From Acidimicrobiia bacterium (GTDB taxonomy: Bacteria; Actinomycetota; Acidimicrobiia; Spongiisociales; Spongiisociaceae), in the NCBI GenBank assembly GCA_003229305.1, contig QIDH01000010.1, positions 1-54,260 on the forward strand: 54,260 bases of DNA. Direction: 5' to 3'. A program made the translations under genes and the position numbers. Below, piece by piece: positions 22,134 through 31,912 of this stretch. Positions within the stretch are counted from its first letter, which is position 1. Each line of letters starts with the position of its first letter. The notes beneath the pieces are model-generated. The model ran no database searches. It was not told the origin of the DNA and saw only the letters and a list, made by a program, of their open reading frames with translations.

Positions 22134-22877
22134 CTATTTGCCGGCAGCGTCGTCGCTGCCCTCTTGCGGATCGGCATCCTTGGCGGTCGCCCTCGCCGCT
22201 TCCTGGCCTGCCTTGACGCCTTCCGCGATCGAGTTGGCGATCAGGGCGGCCGCTCTTATCGCGTCGTCGTTGCCCGGAATGACGATGTCGACCATGTCAG
22301 GACTACAGTTGGTGTCCACCATCGCCAGCACGGGGATCTTGAGGCGGGCGGCCTCGGTCACCGCGATGTGTTCGGTATTGAGGTCGACCAGAAACACCGC
22401 GTTTGGCGGCCTGGCGAGGTTGGCCACTCCACCAAGAGTCCGCTGAAGCTTGGCCAACTCGCGCCGTAGCCTGAGTCGCTCTTTCTTGGGGAGCGTCTCC
22501 ATCTCACCGGAGTCGTCCATCCCCTCGAGCTCCTTCATGTAGAAGATGCGCTTTTCGATGGTCTTGAAGTTGGTCAGCATGCCACCGAGCCAACGAAAGT
22601 TGACGTATGGCATGTCGCAGCTCTCGGCGGCCTCTCGGATCGGAGATTGGGCCTGCTTCTTGGTCCCGACGAACAGGACGGTGCCACCCTTGGCTGCGAT
22701 GTCTTTTACGAAATCGTATGCCGAATTCAGTTGCTCGAGCGTCTGACGCAGATCGATTATGTGAATGCCGCTGCGTTCGCTGAAGATGTACGGCTCCATC
22801 TTCGGGTTCCATCGCCTGGTCTGATGCCCGAAGTGCACTCCGGCTTCCAACAGTTGCTTCATCGTCACGCTGGACAA
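22134..22877 (-). CDS. rpsB: 30S ribosomal protein S2
   Basis: [44 protein letters not shown] start at 22877 fits AAGGAGG 5 nt upstream. Confidence 0.95.
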   Translation of the reverse strand: MSSVTMKQLLEAGVHFGHQTRRWNPKMEPYIFSERSGIHIIDLRQTLEQLNSAYDFVKDIAAKGGTVLFVGTKKQAQSPIREAAESCDMPYVNFRWLGGMLTNFKTIEKRIFYMKELEGMDDSGEMETLPKKERLRLRRELAKLQRTLGGVANLARPPNAVFLVDLNTEHIAVTEAARLKIPVLAMVDTNCSPDMVDIVIPGNDDAIRAAALIANSIAEGVKAGQEAARATAKDADPQEGSDDAAGK

Positions 22878-23078
22878 CGTCGCCTCCTTCAAGTTTCGGT
22901 TCGGTCTTCCGCCCACCCTGCCTGCGATTGGCGAATCGCAAGACCTCCCCGGAGCGCGCCTGGGCGCAGTCCGACCAAGGGAGGGTGCAATGGACGTGTT
23001 TCGTTGAGCAAGATTGTAGGAGCCTCGTCGACTGGAACCAGAATCGTGGCCGGGCCAGGTCTTAGTCCTGCGGCACGA

Positions 23079-23870
23079 TCAGCGGAAGGTTGGCTCGGTC
23101 ATCCTGTTGCGGAGGCTCATGACGGCCTTGGTGTGAATCTGGCACACCCTGGATTCGGTGACGCCGAGAACTTCGCCGATCTCCGCCAATGTCAGCCCCT
23201 CGTAGTAGTACAGGGTGACGACCAGCTTCTCACGGTCTGGCAGCCGCGAAATAATGTCCGCGAGCACTCTCTTCATTTCTTCGACTTGGAAAGCCTGTTC
23301 GGGGTTGGCTCCCCTTCTATCCGGAACCATGTCGCCGACGGCGGACGAACCACGCTCAGGAGACAGCAGCTCGTCGAGAGCCACAATGCCGAGGGTCGAA
23401 ATCTCTGCGAGCGAATCGAGCAGGGTCTCCACCGGCATGTCCATGTGCCCAGCCAGCTCTTCCTCACTGACCGACCGTTGCTCCGAGTGTTCAAGCTCGG
23501 CCAGCGAACGCTCGATTTCTCGGGCCTTGGCCCTGACCGATCTGGGAACCCAGTCCAGGGCGCGCAGCTCATCGAGGATGGCGCCTCTAACCCTGCTGAT
23601 GGCGTAGGTCTCGAACTTGAAGCCTCGCTCGAGGTCGAACTTGTCGATGGCGTCGATCAATCCGAATATGCCGTAGCTGACCAGATCTGCCGCTTCGACG
23701 TTCCTCGGCAGCCCGACTCCAACCCGACCCGCGACGAACTTGACCAAAGGCGAGTAGTTGAGGATCAACGCCTCACGGGCGCCAGGGTCTCCTGACGCCT
23801 TGAACGTCAGCCACAGTTCGTGGATGGCGTCGTCAGAAGCGCGGTCAGGCCCTCGGGTGCGTTCGTTCAT
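23079..23870 (-). CDS. whiG: FliA/WhiG-family RNA polymerase sigma factor
   Basis: LILNYSPLVKFVAGRVGVGLPRNVEAADLVSYGIFGLIDAIDKFDLERGFKFETYAISRVRGAILDELRALDWVPRSVR; region 4 LTLAEIGEVLGVTESRVCQIHTKA. Confidence 0.9.
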   Translation of the reverse strand: MNERTRGPDRASDDAIHELWLTFKASGDPGAREALILNYSPLVKFVAGRVGVGLPRNVEAADLVSYGIFGLIDAIDKFDLERGFKFETYAISRVRGAILDELRALDWVPRSVRAKAREIERSLAELEHSEQRSVSEEELAGHMDMPVETLLDSLAEISTLGIVALDELLSPERGSSAVGDMVPDRRGANPEQAFQVEEMKRVLADIISRLPDREKLVVTLYYYEGLTLAEIGEVLGVTESRVCQIHTKAVMSLRNRMTEPTFR

Positions 23871-24732
23871 AAGTGTCTCTGAGGTGGTTGCGGGTTACGG
23901 CAGTGTAAATCTGGGTAGTTCCGAGTTCAACGTGTCCCAATAACTCTTGGACGGCACGCAGATCGGCGCCGCCTTCGAGGAGATGGGTCGCGAATGAATG
24001 CCTCATGGCGTGTGGAAAGGTAGCAGCCCGGAGTTGCACGACCCTTCGCACCCCTCGCGCATCGAGGTCGGCCCCCCGGCTCCCAATCCAAAGCCCATCA
24101 GTCATTCGAAATCCCATCAGCTCGCGACGCCCCTGATTGACATATCGTTCGATCGCGCGACGCGCTTGAGCACCAAGTGGAACCACTCGATCGCGGTTCC
24201 CCTTCCCCGTGACACTCAGCCGATCGCGCCCTACAACGTCGCTCACTCTGAGCGAGACAAGTTCACCTACACGCAGACCAGTAGCGTACAGCGTCTCCAA
24301 CAATGCCCGATCACGAAGGCTGACCGGATCGTCGCCATCGATCCCGTCGAGCGTGGCGGCCAGCCCACCGGCCGGGATGGCGTAGGGAAGCGACCTGGGT
24401 CGCTTGGGCCGAGCCAGACCGTCGGCCGGATTGGCTCCGACGAGCCCACGCTTGGCCGCATCACGGTAGAAGGCCCTGACGGCGGAGGCTTTTCGGGCTA
24501 CGGATCTCCTTGCGTACCCACGTGTATCGAGGAATCCCAGATAACGCCTGAGAACCCGGCGATCGACCTGGTCGATAGCCGAGATGCCGGTGCGGTCGAC
24601 GAAATCGAAAAACTGACTCAGGTCACGACGATATGCATCGATCGAATGAACCGAAAGGCCCCGTTGGGATTCGAGTCGATCCAGGTAGCCGCTGACCGGC
24701 TCGATCGCCCATTCAGGGAGTGGAGGAAGCAT
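23845..24732 (-). CDS. Tyrosine recombinase XerC/XerD-like
   Basis: RVGELVSLRVSDV, HAMRHSFATHLLEGGADLRAVQELLGHVELGTTQIYTAV. Start trimmed to MLPPLPEWAIEPVSGYLDRL. Confidence 0.92.
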   Translation of the reverse strand: MLPPLPEWAIEPVSGYLDRLESQRGLSVHSIDAYRRDLSQFFDFVDRTGISAIDQVDRRVLRRYLGFLDTRGYARRSVARKASAVRAFYRDAAKRGLVGANPADGLARPKRPRSLPYAIPAGGLAATLDGIDGDDPVSLRDRALLETLYATGLRVGELVSLRVSDVVGRDRLSVTGKGNRDRVVPLGAQARRAIERYVNQGRRELMGFRMTDGLWIGSRGADLDARGVRRVVQLRAATFPHAMRHSFATHLLEGGADLRAVQELLGHVELGTTQIYTAVTRNHLRDTYERTHPRA

Positions 24733-24760
24733 TCCATCATTCTGCCGCACCAGGCACGAT

Positions 24761-24798
24761 TGATGGGGACAATCACGTCTGATGGGGACAATCACGTC
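24761..24798. repeat. Perfect 19-bp tandem duplication (TGATGGGGACAATCACGTC x2)
   Basis: 24761-24779 and 24780-24798 identical; immediately upstream of the xer start. Confidence 0.95.
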
Positions 24799-25011
24799 GA
24801 CGCGGTGTCGGATCAAAGGCAAGATAGAATCATATTCCAACGGCGGGGCCGCAGCCCAAGCTTGCTTGGGATTCGCCCTGGTGCGGCCTCGCCGTCCCCA
24901 ACTTTTCTGCCCGAAGCGCAGAAATTACCCGCCATCCTTGGCTGAGAGCCTGACCCTACCAATCTGGCGTCACCCCCATTCCGTTTTGACAATTTGCCGT
25001 TTCGTCATCAC

Positions 25012-25028
25012 ACTTTGCGACTCAAAGT
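25012..25028. promoter_or_regulatory. Candidate operator palindrome ACTTTG-CGACT-CAAAGT downstream of a TTGACA box
   Basis: Perfect 6-bp inverted repeat between TTGACA (24986-24991) and ATG 25055 of the membrane protein/wHTH/ABC operon. Confidence 0.4.
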
Positions 25029-25054
25029 ACTCCCTGACGGAAAGTTCATCCCGC

Positions 25055-25630
25055 ATGGACACCCCGAAGCATCCGCGCATCGAGGCCGAGGAGGCGCGAA
25101 CAATGTTGGCAGACGCAGGCCACATGCGGAGAGCCACCAGACGTGAACTTCACGCGCACGGATGGCAGTGGTACGTCGTGTGGGCAATCGTCAGTGCCGG
25201 CGCGTCAGCGTCTACGTTGACCACGGCAGGCAAGTGGTACTGGCTCATGGCGACTCCACTCGGATTGGCAGCAACAGTGGCCGTCTGTACACACGAGGAT
25301 CGGCAAAGTGGAGTGCAACGCCAGCAAGGCCCGTACTGGCTCATTGGAGGGACGATCGCCCTCATCAACTTCGCAGCCGGAGCGCTACTCCCAGTGGATG
25401 CGGTCCTGGTAGTCGTCTGGGTGGTGTTTGGGTTTGGATTCGTCGCGTTCGCCTGGCTCGGCAACCAACCAACAATCGCCGTACTGTTCGCGTTGCTCGC
25501 CGTAGCCATCGCCATAGCCGGCGTTGTGGTGCCCCACACGCTCACGCTCTACGTGGTCGTCGGACTGGTCTATGCCGCAACGATGGCCGGGGTGGCGGTC
25601 GGCATCCGATCCCTCGGGACCGCGCTTTGA
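25055..25630 (+). CDS. Multi-pass membrane protein of unknown function
   Basis: MDTPKHPRIEAEEARTMLADAGHMRRATRRELHAHGWQWYVVWAI... with several hydrophobic helices. Confidence 0.75.
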   Translation: MDTPKHPRIEAEEARTMLADAGHMRRATRRELHAHGWQWYVVWAIVSAGASASTLTTAGKWYWLMATPLGLAATVAVCTHEDRQSGVQRQQGPYWLIGGTIALINFAAGALLPVDAVLVVVWVVFGFGFVAFAWLGNQPTIAVLFALLAVAIAIAGVVVPHTLTLYVVVGLVYAATMAGVAVGIRSLGTAL

Positions 25631-25953
25631 TCGGCACGTCACAGCAACACCCGACCAGACGACTGGATGACGTGATCCACCAAAGGGTCCGCTTTGGCAT
25701 CTTGGCGGTATTGATCGAGGCCGACAGGGCCGATTTCGCATTCCTGAAAGAGCGCCTCGACCTCACAGACGGCAACCTGAGCCGCCACCTCCAGGTGCTC
25801 GAAGAAGCTGGATTCGTAGCCATAACCAAGACCTTCGAGGGCCGCCGCCCCAGGACTTGGGCAACGGCGACCCGAACGGGTAGGGCGGGGTTCCATGAAC
25901 ATCTCGTCGCACTCCAAGAAATCATCGACCAGACAAAGGCAGTGGACAAATGA
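25627..25953 (+). CDS. Winged-helix transcriptional regulator (HTH_34/MarR-like)
   Basis: LDDVIHQRVRFGILAVLIEADRADFAFLKERLDLTDGNLSRHLQVLEEAGFVAITKTFEGRRPRTWATATRTGRAGF; TTG start coupled to the preceding stop. Confidence 0.82.
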   Translation: MIGTSQQHPTRRLDDVIHQRVRFGILAVLIEADRADFAFLKERLDLTDGNLSRHLQVLEEAGFVAITKTFEGRRPRTWATATRTGRAGFHEHLVALQEIIDQTKAVDK

Positions 25954-26894
25954 CCGAAAGGGCTGTGCTCGAAGCCACTGAACTGAACAAACGATACGGC
26001 GATCTGCACGCCGTCAGAGGGGTCTCATTCCATATCGACGCAGGCGAAACCTACGGTCTGCTCGGGCCGAACGGCGCCGGCAAGACCACGACGATCGCCA
26101 TGGTCGGCGGACTATTGGAAAACGACGGCGGACAGGTGCTGATAGAAGGCGAGCCCATGACGGTGCACACCCTCGACCCTCGCCGCAAGATCGGCCTCGT
26201 CCCCCAAGACCTGGCGATCTACCCGGACCTGACAGCCAGGGAGAACCTCACCTTCTTTGCCCGGCTATATGAGCTCGGGGGCCGGAGACTCAAGGATCGA
26301 GTCGAGAACGTATTGGAGGTGATCGGCCTACGAGATCGGGCAGACGACCGGGCGGGAGAGTTTTCGGGCGGCATGAAGCGACGGCTCAACATCGGCATTG
26401 GGCTGCTTCACGAACCGCGATTACTGATCTTGGATGAACCCACCGTCGGCGTGGACCCTCAATCCAGGAACGCGATCTTGGAGAGCGTCGAAGCCCTTTC
26501 CGCCGACGGCATGGCCGTGCTCTACACAACGCACTACATGGAAGAAGCAGAACGCCTGGCCAACCGAGTAGGAATCATCGACCAGGGTGAAATAAAGGCA
26601 GAGGGCACTAGACGCCAGCTCGTACAGATGGTCGGAGAAAGAGACCGAATTTCGATCACAGCCAACGGCCCACTCGAATCAGTGGTTAGCGACCTCCGCG
26701 CGCTTTCGGGCGTCCAGGATGTCGGGGCAAGCGACGGCCAGATCACCCTGCTGGTCGAGGATGCGAGCGCTCTCCTCGCCTTGGCTTTGGAGACAGTTGC
26801 TAAGAACGGGGCGTCCGTTTCTTCTGTAGTGGTCGAAGAACCTGATCTGGAAGCGGCCTTCCTACACCTGACCGGCAAGGCCCTGCGGGATTGA
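25950..26894 (+). CDS. ABC transporter ATP-binding protein (ABC-2 exporter type)
   Basis: GLLGPNGAGKTTTIAMVGG, EFSGGMKRRLNIGIGLLHEPRLLILDEPTVGVDPQSR. Confidence 0.95.
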   Translation: MTERAVLEATELNKRYGDLHAVRGVSFHIDAGETYGLLGPNGAGKTTTIAMVGGLLENDGGQVLIEGEPMTVHTLDPRRKIGLVPQDLAIYPDLTARENLTFFARLYELGGRRLKDRVENVLEVIGLRDRADDRAGEFSGGMKRRLNIGIGLLHEPRLLILDEPTVGVDPQSRNAILESVEALSADGMAVLYTTHYMEEAERLANRVGIIDQGEIKAEGTRRQLVQMVGERDRISITANGPLESVVSDLRALSGVQDVGASDGQITLLVEDASALLALALETVAKNGASVSSVVVEEPDLEAAFLHLTGKALRD

Positions 26895-26895
26895 G

Positions 26896-28077
26896 ATGAA
26901 GACCATCTGGAACATTGCTCGAAAGGATCTGGCTCTCCGCTCCCGAGACCGGTCAATATTCATCATCGGCCTCGTCGCGCCGCTGGCCTTGGCGTTCATC
27001 TTCAACCTCGTATTCGGTGGCAGCATCAACGATGTCGGTGAGTCGGTTCGGTTCGAGTACGGGTTGGTAGACCTGGACCAAGGTGACGTGGCTCTCGCCT
27101 TTGGCGATGTGATGGCGAATCTCGAATCCGAGGCTCTGATATCCGTGGAGCGGTTCGGAACCGAGGCCGCCGGACGCACCGCCGTCGAAGACGGAACGGT
27201 CGACGCAATAATCATTCTGCCGGCCGACCTCACATCCCGAATCACCAGCGGGGAACCGGCCAAGCTCGAAGTGGTCGGCAACGTGGATTCGCCAACCGGC
27301 GCCACCATTGCCTCGTCGATTGCAGAACGTTTTTCGACAGGGCTCGCTTCCGCCACCGACGCCGCACTGACGGCTGTGGCCACCGGAGTGGTCGACCCGA
27401 CCGGAATCGCCGAAGCTGCGGCCGAAGCCGGCGCACTACCGCCGCTCGCCACGGTTGTCGACATCGAAGCCGGGATTCGTCAACTCGACGCCGCAACATT
27501 CTTCGTCGCTGGACTATCCATCTTCTTCATGTTCTTCGTAGCAGGGCTAGGCGTGACCTCGATGCTCGAGGAACGTCGCGACGGCACGATGACAAGACTC
27601 ATCGCTTCTCCGATTCGGCGGTCCTCGATCATTGCGGGGAAGGCACTGACGAGCGTCCTGATCGGCCTGGTCGCCATGATCACCCTGGTCATCACGTCTA
27701 CGTTGGTGATGGGCGCGAACTGGGGCCGCCCTTTGGGTGTCCTTCTACTCATCGTCTCCGCCGTCTTGGCGGTCGTGGCACTGATGTCCTTCGTGGGTGG
27801 GTTGGCCAAGACGGCCGAGCAGGCCGGCAACCTGCAGTCGATCGTCGCTGTAACCCTCGGAATGCTCGGCGGCACCTTCGTTCCGATCAGCGACCCGACT
27901 TCGTTCCTCGGCAAACTCCGATTTCTGACACCAAATGCGTGGTTCCTGAGGGGTCTAGCCGACCTGAGCGGCGGCAGCATCGCCGACACGCTGCCGGCAG
28001 TCGCAGTGCTCGCTCTGATCGCTGTCGTATTCGGGGCGGCAGCGCTATCTGTCGCCAGAAGGGTCGTGACCACGTGA
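26896..28077 (+). CDS. ABC-2 type permease
   Basis: MKTIWNIARKDLALRSRDRSIFIIGLVAPLALAFIFNLVFGG; long extracytoplasmic loop then a C-terminal TM bundle. Confidence 0.9.
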   Translation: MKTIWNIARKDLALRSRDRSIFIIGLVAPLALAFIFNLVFGGSINDVGESVRFEYGLVDLDQGDVALAFGDVMANLESEALISVERFGTEAAGRTAVEDGTVDAIIILPADLTSRITSGEPAKLEVVGNVDSPTGATIASSIAERFSTGLASATDAALTAVATGVVDPTGIAEAAAEAGALPPLATVVDIEAGIRQLDAATFFVAGLSIFFMFFVAGLGVTSMLEERRDGTMTRLIASPIRRSSIIAGKALTSVLIGLVAMITLVITSTLVMGANWGRPLGVLLLIVSAVLAVVALMSFVGGLAKTAEQAGNLQSIVAVTLGMLGGTFVPISDPTSFLGKLRFLTPNAWFLRGLADLSGGSIADTLPAVAVLALIAVVFGAAALSVARRVVTT

Positions 28078-29234
28078 AGGTCCTGGCCATCGCCCGAACG
28101 AACCTCTCCAGGTTCTTGCGGGACAAGGCGAACATCTTTTTCGTATTCGTCTTGCCGCTCGGCATCGTATTCCTGATAGGCGCCCAGTTCGGTGGCGAGA
28201 CGTCGAATCGTGTTGGAGTGGCAACGCAGGAGGATGAACCGATCGGCGTCGCCATCATCGCCGCCTTGGAATCGGACGATCGAGTCCAGGTATCGGTTTT
28301 TGGCGACGAGGATGGACTCCTGAGGGCCGTGGAGCGAAACACCGTTTCAGCGGGGGTCTCCATCCCGGCCGGCGCCGCCGTCCGGCTGGCGGCAGGCGAA
28401 TCAGTGGATGTCGGCTTCCTCAGCCGCCCAGACGGATTCGGTCCCCAACTGAGAGCGATCGTCGACCAGGCAGTGGCTGCCGCAACCTCCGAATCCGCTG
28501 CGGCACGATTCGCGATCGAGCAGGGCGCCGACCCGGCTGCGGCGTTTTCCACAGCGGCCGAAATTGTGGGTTCTGCAGAGGCGATCATGGTCAAGATCAG
28601 TACCACCGGCGACGCCCTGTTCGAGGGAATCAACGGCCCATTCGACATCGGAGCATCCAGCCAACTTGTCTTGTTCATGTTCTTGACCGGACTGGCCGGC
28701 AGTGCAGCAATCATCCAAAGTCGCCAACTAGGTGTCACCCGGCGCATGATGAGCACGCCGACCGGGCCTGCTGCGATCGTTGCCGGCGAGGCACTCGGTC
28801 GCTTCCTGGTCGTTCTTGCCCAAGGCCTCTACATCGTCGCTGCCACCACGCTGCTGTTCGGCGTGAGCTGGGGCGACCCTCTGGCCGCTACTTCGATCGT
28901 CCTGGTCTTCTCGGCAGTCGGGGCGGGAGCCGCGCTGCTGTTTGGCACGCTGTTCAAGAACGATCAGCAGGCCGGATCGGTCGGTGTGATCGCAGGGCTC
29001 GGTTTGGCTGCGATCGGCGGCAGCATGCTCCCAATCGAACTGTTCAGCGACACGATGCGCCAGATCGCCAGATTCACACCGCACGCGTGGGCGAACGAGG
29101 CCTTCGCCGAGCTCTTCCGCCGCAACGGAACCATCGCAGACATCGGGACCCAGCTCGGTGTTCTGAGCATTTTCGCCGCGGTGCTCCTCGGCCTGGCTGC
29201 TTGGCGGATGCGCAAGGTCATCACGGCTCAATGA
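28074..29234 (+). CDS. ABC-2 type permease (second subunit)
   Basis: GTG at 28074 overlaps the previous stop; VKVLAIARTNLSRFLRDKANIFFVFVLPLGIVFLIGAQFGG. Confidence 0.9.
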   Translation: MKVLAIARTNLSRFLRDKANIFFVFVLPLGIVFLIGAQFGGETSNRVGVATQEDEPIGVAIIAALESDDRVQVSVFGDEDGLLRAVERNTVSAGVSIPAGAAVRLAAGESVDVGFLSRPDGFGPQLRAIVDQAVAAATSESAAARFAIEQGADPAAAFSTAAEIVGSAEAIMVKISTTGDALFEGINGPFDIGASSQLVLFMFLTGLAGSAAIIQSRQLGVTRRMMSTPTGPAAIVAGEALGRFLVVLAQGLYIVAATTLLFGVSWGDPLAATSIVLVFSAVGAGAALLFGTLFKNDQQAGSVGVIAGLGLAAIGGSMLPIELFSDTMRQIARFTPHAWANEAFAELFRRNGTIADIGTQLGVLSIFAAVLLGLAAWRMRKVITAQ

Positions 29235-29276
29235 ATCCGCTATCCGCTATCCGCCATCCGCTATCCGCTATCCGCG
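29235..29276. repeat. Heptanucleotide tandem repeat (ATCCGCT)n, 6 units
   Basis: atccgct x2, atccgcc, atccgct x2, atccgcg read directly between the permease stop and dprA. Confidence 0.95.
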
Positions 29277-29294
29277 ACGTGTCTTGGCATCGCG

Positions 29295-30338
29295 TCACGT
29301 GGCGCGGCGGGCCGGGTAAACCCGTCCGTCCCGTAGCTCGACGAAACCCTCGGCAACTTGGCGCCCCAGCTCAGCGAGGGTTTCGGATAGCTCAATGCCA
29401 CCGGCCACGGCCAGTTCGTCGACACTCATCCCCGTCACAGGCAGGTCGAGATCGCCGAAGCGTTTCGTTCGGCTCGAACGGCTCGAGCGAGGAGGTTGGC
29501 CGATGACGAAGCTCAGCGACTCGGTGAGGTCCTCAGGTCCAAGGACCGGAATGGCCCCGTCACGGATCAATAGGTTGCATCCCTCAGACGAAGGCCTGGT
29601 CACGTCCCCTGGCACAGCGAGGATCAGACGGTCTTGATCGAGAGCCCGATTCGCGGTTATCAACGCCCCTCCCCTGACTCCCGCCTCGACGATCACGACG
29701 ACAGACGCCAACCCAGAAATGATGCGATTGCGCGGTGGGAAACGCCAGCCGGCGGGTGTCGTCCCCGGCGGGTATTCGGAGATGACTGCTCCACCGCCCT
29801 CCAGCAACGCCTGGCCGAGGCTCGCGTGCGATGCCGGATACCAGCGATCAATTCCACAGCCGAGGACCGCGACACCAGGGGTGGGTCCTCTGATCGAACC
29901 ACGGTGGGCCGCACCGTCGATGCCCTTGGCCAGACCGCTCGTGACCGACCAACCCGCCATGCTCACCTCCTCTCCGAACGCCTCAGCCAGATCACGGCCG
30001 TATCGGGTGCATCTGCGGGTACCCACGATCGCCACACATGTCACTTCCGGCAAGGTCCCTTTCAAGAAGAGGAACGGCGGGCGATCCTCCACCTCGTCCA
30101 GACGGGCCGGGTAGTCGGAGTCTCCTTGCAAAACGAACCGGATCTCAGCAGCTCGCAACCAGGCCATTCGAGCAGGCGCCGGGACGCCGGCCGCGGATCG
30201 AGCCGCCTCGGGAACCTGGACCTTGCCAGACTCGATCGCGGCGAGAACCGAACCGGGTGACCCGTCGGCCGCGAGCAGTCCACGGAGGCGCTCAGGGTGC
30301 ATTCCAACGTGGGCGAGACGCAACCATTCATCCCTCAC
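29295..30338 (-). CDS. dprA: DNA processing protein DprA
   Basis: VAIVGTRRCTRYGRDLAEAFGEEVSMAGWSVTSGLAKGIDGAAHRGS; GVAVLGCGIDRWYPASH. Confidence 0.94.
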   Translation of the reverse strand: MRDEWLRLAHVGMHPERLRGLLAADGSPGSVLAAIESGKVQVPEAARSAAGVPAPARMAWLRAAEIRFVLQGDSDYPARLDEVEDRPPFLFLKGTLPEVTCVAIVGTRRCTRYGRDLAEAFGEEVSMAGWSVTSGLAKGIDGAAHRGSIRGPTPGVAVLGCGIDRWYPASHASLGQALLEGGGAVISEYPPGTTPAGWRFPPRNRIISGLASVVVIVEAGVRGGALITANRALDQDRLILAVPGDVTRPSSEGCNLLIRDGAIPVLGPEDLTESLSFVIGQPPRSSRSSRTKRFGDLDLPVTGMSVDELAVAGGIELSETLAELGRQVAEGFVELRDGRVYPARRAT

Positions 30339-31807
30339 AAGCCATCTCGCAACGTGAGCGCCTCCCCGACGTGTGCGTCGTCGACCTCGTCGACGCCCGC
30401 CAGATCGGCAATTGTGACCGCCACCCTCCTCACCCGATCATATCCCCGCCCGCTCAAACGATCGGCCTCCAACGCCGCTTCAAGGAGTCTCCTGGCGCCA
30501 CCAGCAATAGGAATCTCGTCGAGTTTGCCTCTACCCAACGAACGGTTGAGGCACCCACGGGCGGCTTGAGCCTCCCGAGCCGCTTTCACTCTGGGCACGA
30601 CCTCGGCTGACGTCTCACCACCCAGACCTAGCAGCTGGGCTCCCTCAGGCCGAGGAACAATGACCCTCAGATCGAATCGGTCGACCAGCGGACCAGACAG
30701 GCGTCGTCGGTAGCGCTCGATCGCACGATCGGAACAAGTGCAGGCGAGCCGAGAATCGCCCGCATAACCACACGGACACGGATTGGTCGCCGCCACAAGC
30801 TGAAACGAGGCCGGAAATCGCACGCTCACCCCTTTACGGGCGATCACGATGAACCCATCTTCGAGCGGCTGACGCAGTGCATCAAGCATGGTCGGCGGGA
30901 ACTCTCCAAGTTCGTCCAAGAACAGCACTCCCCCATGGGCGAGGCTGATTTCGCCCGGTACCGGAAGGCCAGAGCCGCCTCCGACCAGCGCAGCGGAGGT
31001 GGCAGTGTGATGAGGCGCTCGAATTGGCGGGGTGCCAAGGGGTGGACGCGTCCGGCCGGCCGCCGACCACACCTGAGCCACCTGTAGGGCCGCGTCTGCG
31101 TCCATAGATGGAAGCAGACCCGGCAGGCATTTGCCCAACATCGTCTTTCCCGAACCCGGCGGGCCGGTCATGAGCAGATGATGGCCGCCAGCCGCGGCCA
31201 CCTCGATCGCCCTTCTAGCCAGAGGTTGGCCTCGTACCTCTCCGAGCTCCTCGACGTGCCACGACTCCGGCTCGATGGCCGGGATCACACACTCGGTTGA
31301 TTCTCCGAGGGCAGCGGAAACCGCCTGGACCAGATTCGACACGGTTCGCAACTCGGTCCCAGCGACCAGAGACGCCTCGGCCGCAGATGGAGGCGGAAGC
31401 AAGCACAGCCGTCCGGCAGCCTTGGCGACGATCGCGGCTCCCAAACCTCCGCGAGCCGCTCGTACTGAGCCGTCGAGGGCCAACTCACCCAACGCCACCA
31501 CCTTGCACGCCCCATATTCGATCGTGCCGGCCGCGGCCAGCACCGCCAAGGCGATCGGCAGGTCGTAGGCCGACCCGCTCTTGGGAAGATCTGCCGGAGC
31601 CAGATTGACCGTGACCCTGCCCATCGGGAATCGATAGCCGGAAATCGCGATCGCGGAAAGGACCCGATCCTTGGCCTCCCTGACCGCGGTGTCTGGCAGG
31701 CCCACGATCTGGAATCGGCCCTTTTCCCCACCGCCGACATGAGCTTCGACACTGACAGGCCGCGCCTCGACCCCCACCAGCGCCACCGAAGTGGTCGCTG
31801 CAAACAT
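30335..31807 (-). CDS. comM: YifB/ComM family Mg-chelatase-like AAA ATPase
   Basis: VEAHVGGGEKGRFQIVGLPDTAVREAKDRVLSAI; MTGPPGSGKTMLGKCLPGLLP; NPCPCGYAGD. Confidence 0.94.
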   Translation of the reverse strand: MFAATTSVALVGVEARPVSVEAHVGGGEKGRFQIVGLPDTAVREAKDRVLSAIAISGYRFPMGRVTVNLAPADLPKSGSAYDLPIALAVLAAAGTIEYGACKVVALGELALDGSVRAARGGLGAAIVAKAAGRLCLLPPPSAAEASLVAGTELRTVSNLVQAVSAALGESTECVIPAIEPESWHVEELGEVRGQPLARRAIEVAAAGGHHLLMTGPPGSGKTMLGKCLPGLLPSMDADAALQVAQVWSAAGRTRPPLGTPPIRAPHHTATSAALVGGGSGLPVPGEISLAHGGVLFLDELGEFPPTMLDALRQPLEDGFIVIARKGVSVRFPASFQLVAATNPCPCGYAGDSRLACTCSDRAIERYRRRLSGPLVDRFDLRVIVPRPEGAQLLGLGGETSAEVVPRVKAAREAQAARGCLNRSLGRGKLDEIPIAGGARRLLEAALEADRLSGRGYDRVRRVAVTIADLAGVDEVDDAHVGEALTLRDGL

Positions 31808-31912
31808 CATCCCACCGTACGCCAAGACTGTGACAGAAAGAAGAGGTCCGTGCCCCGACGACCAGTTCGAAACGAACTTTCGGCTCTGGCGCGGGTATAC
31901 CCGCGGCCGAGC

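Noticed and set aside
24782-25054. Upstream in-frame extension of the 282-aa membrane protein ORF
   Set aside because: Includes promoter-like sequence, the palindrome and low-quality protein; ATG 25055 is the better start.
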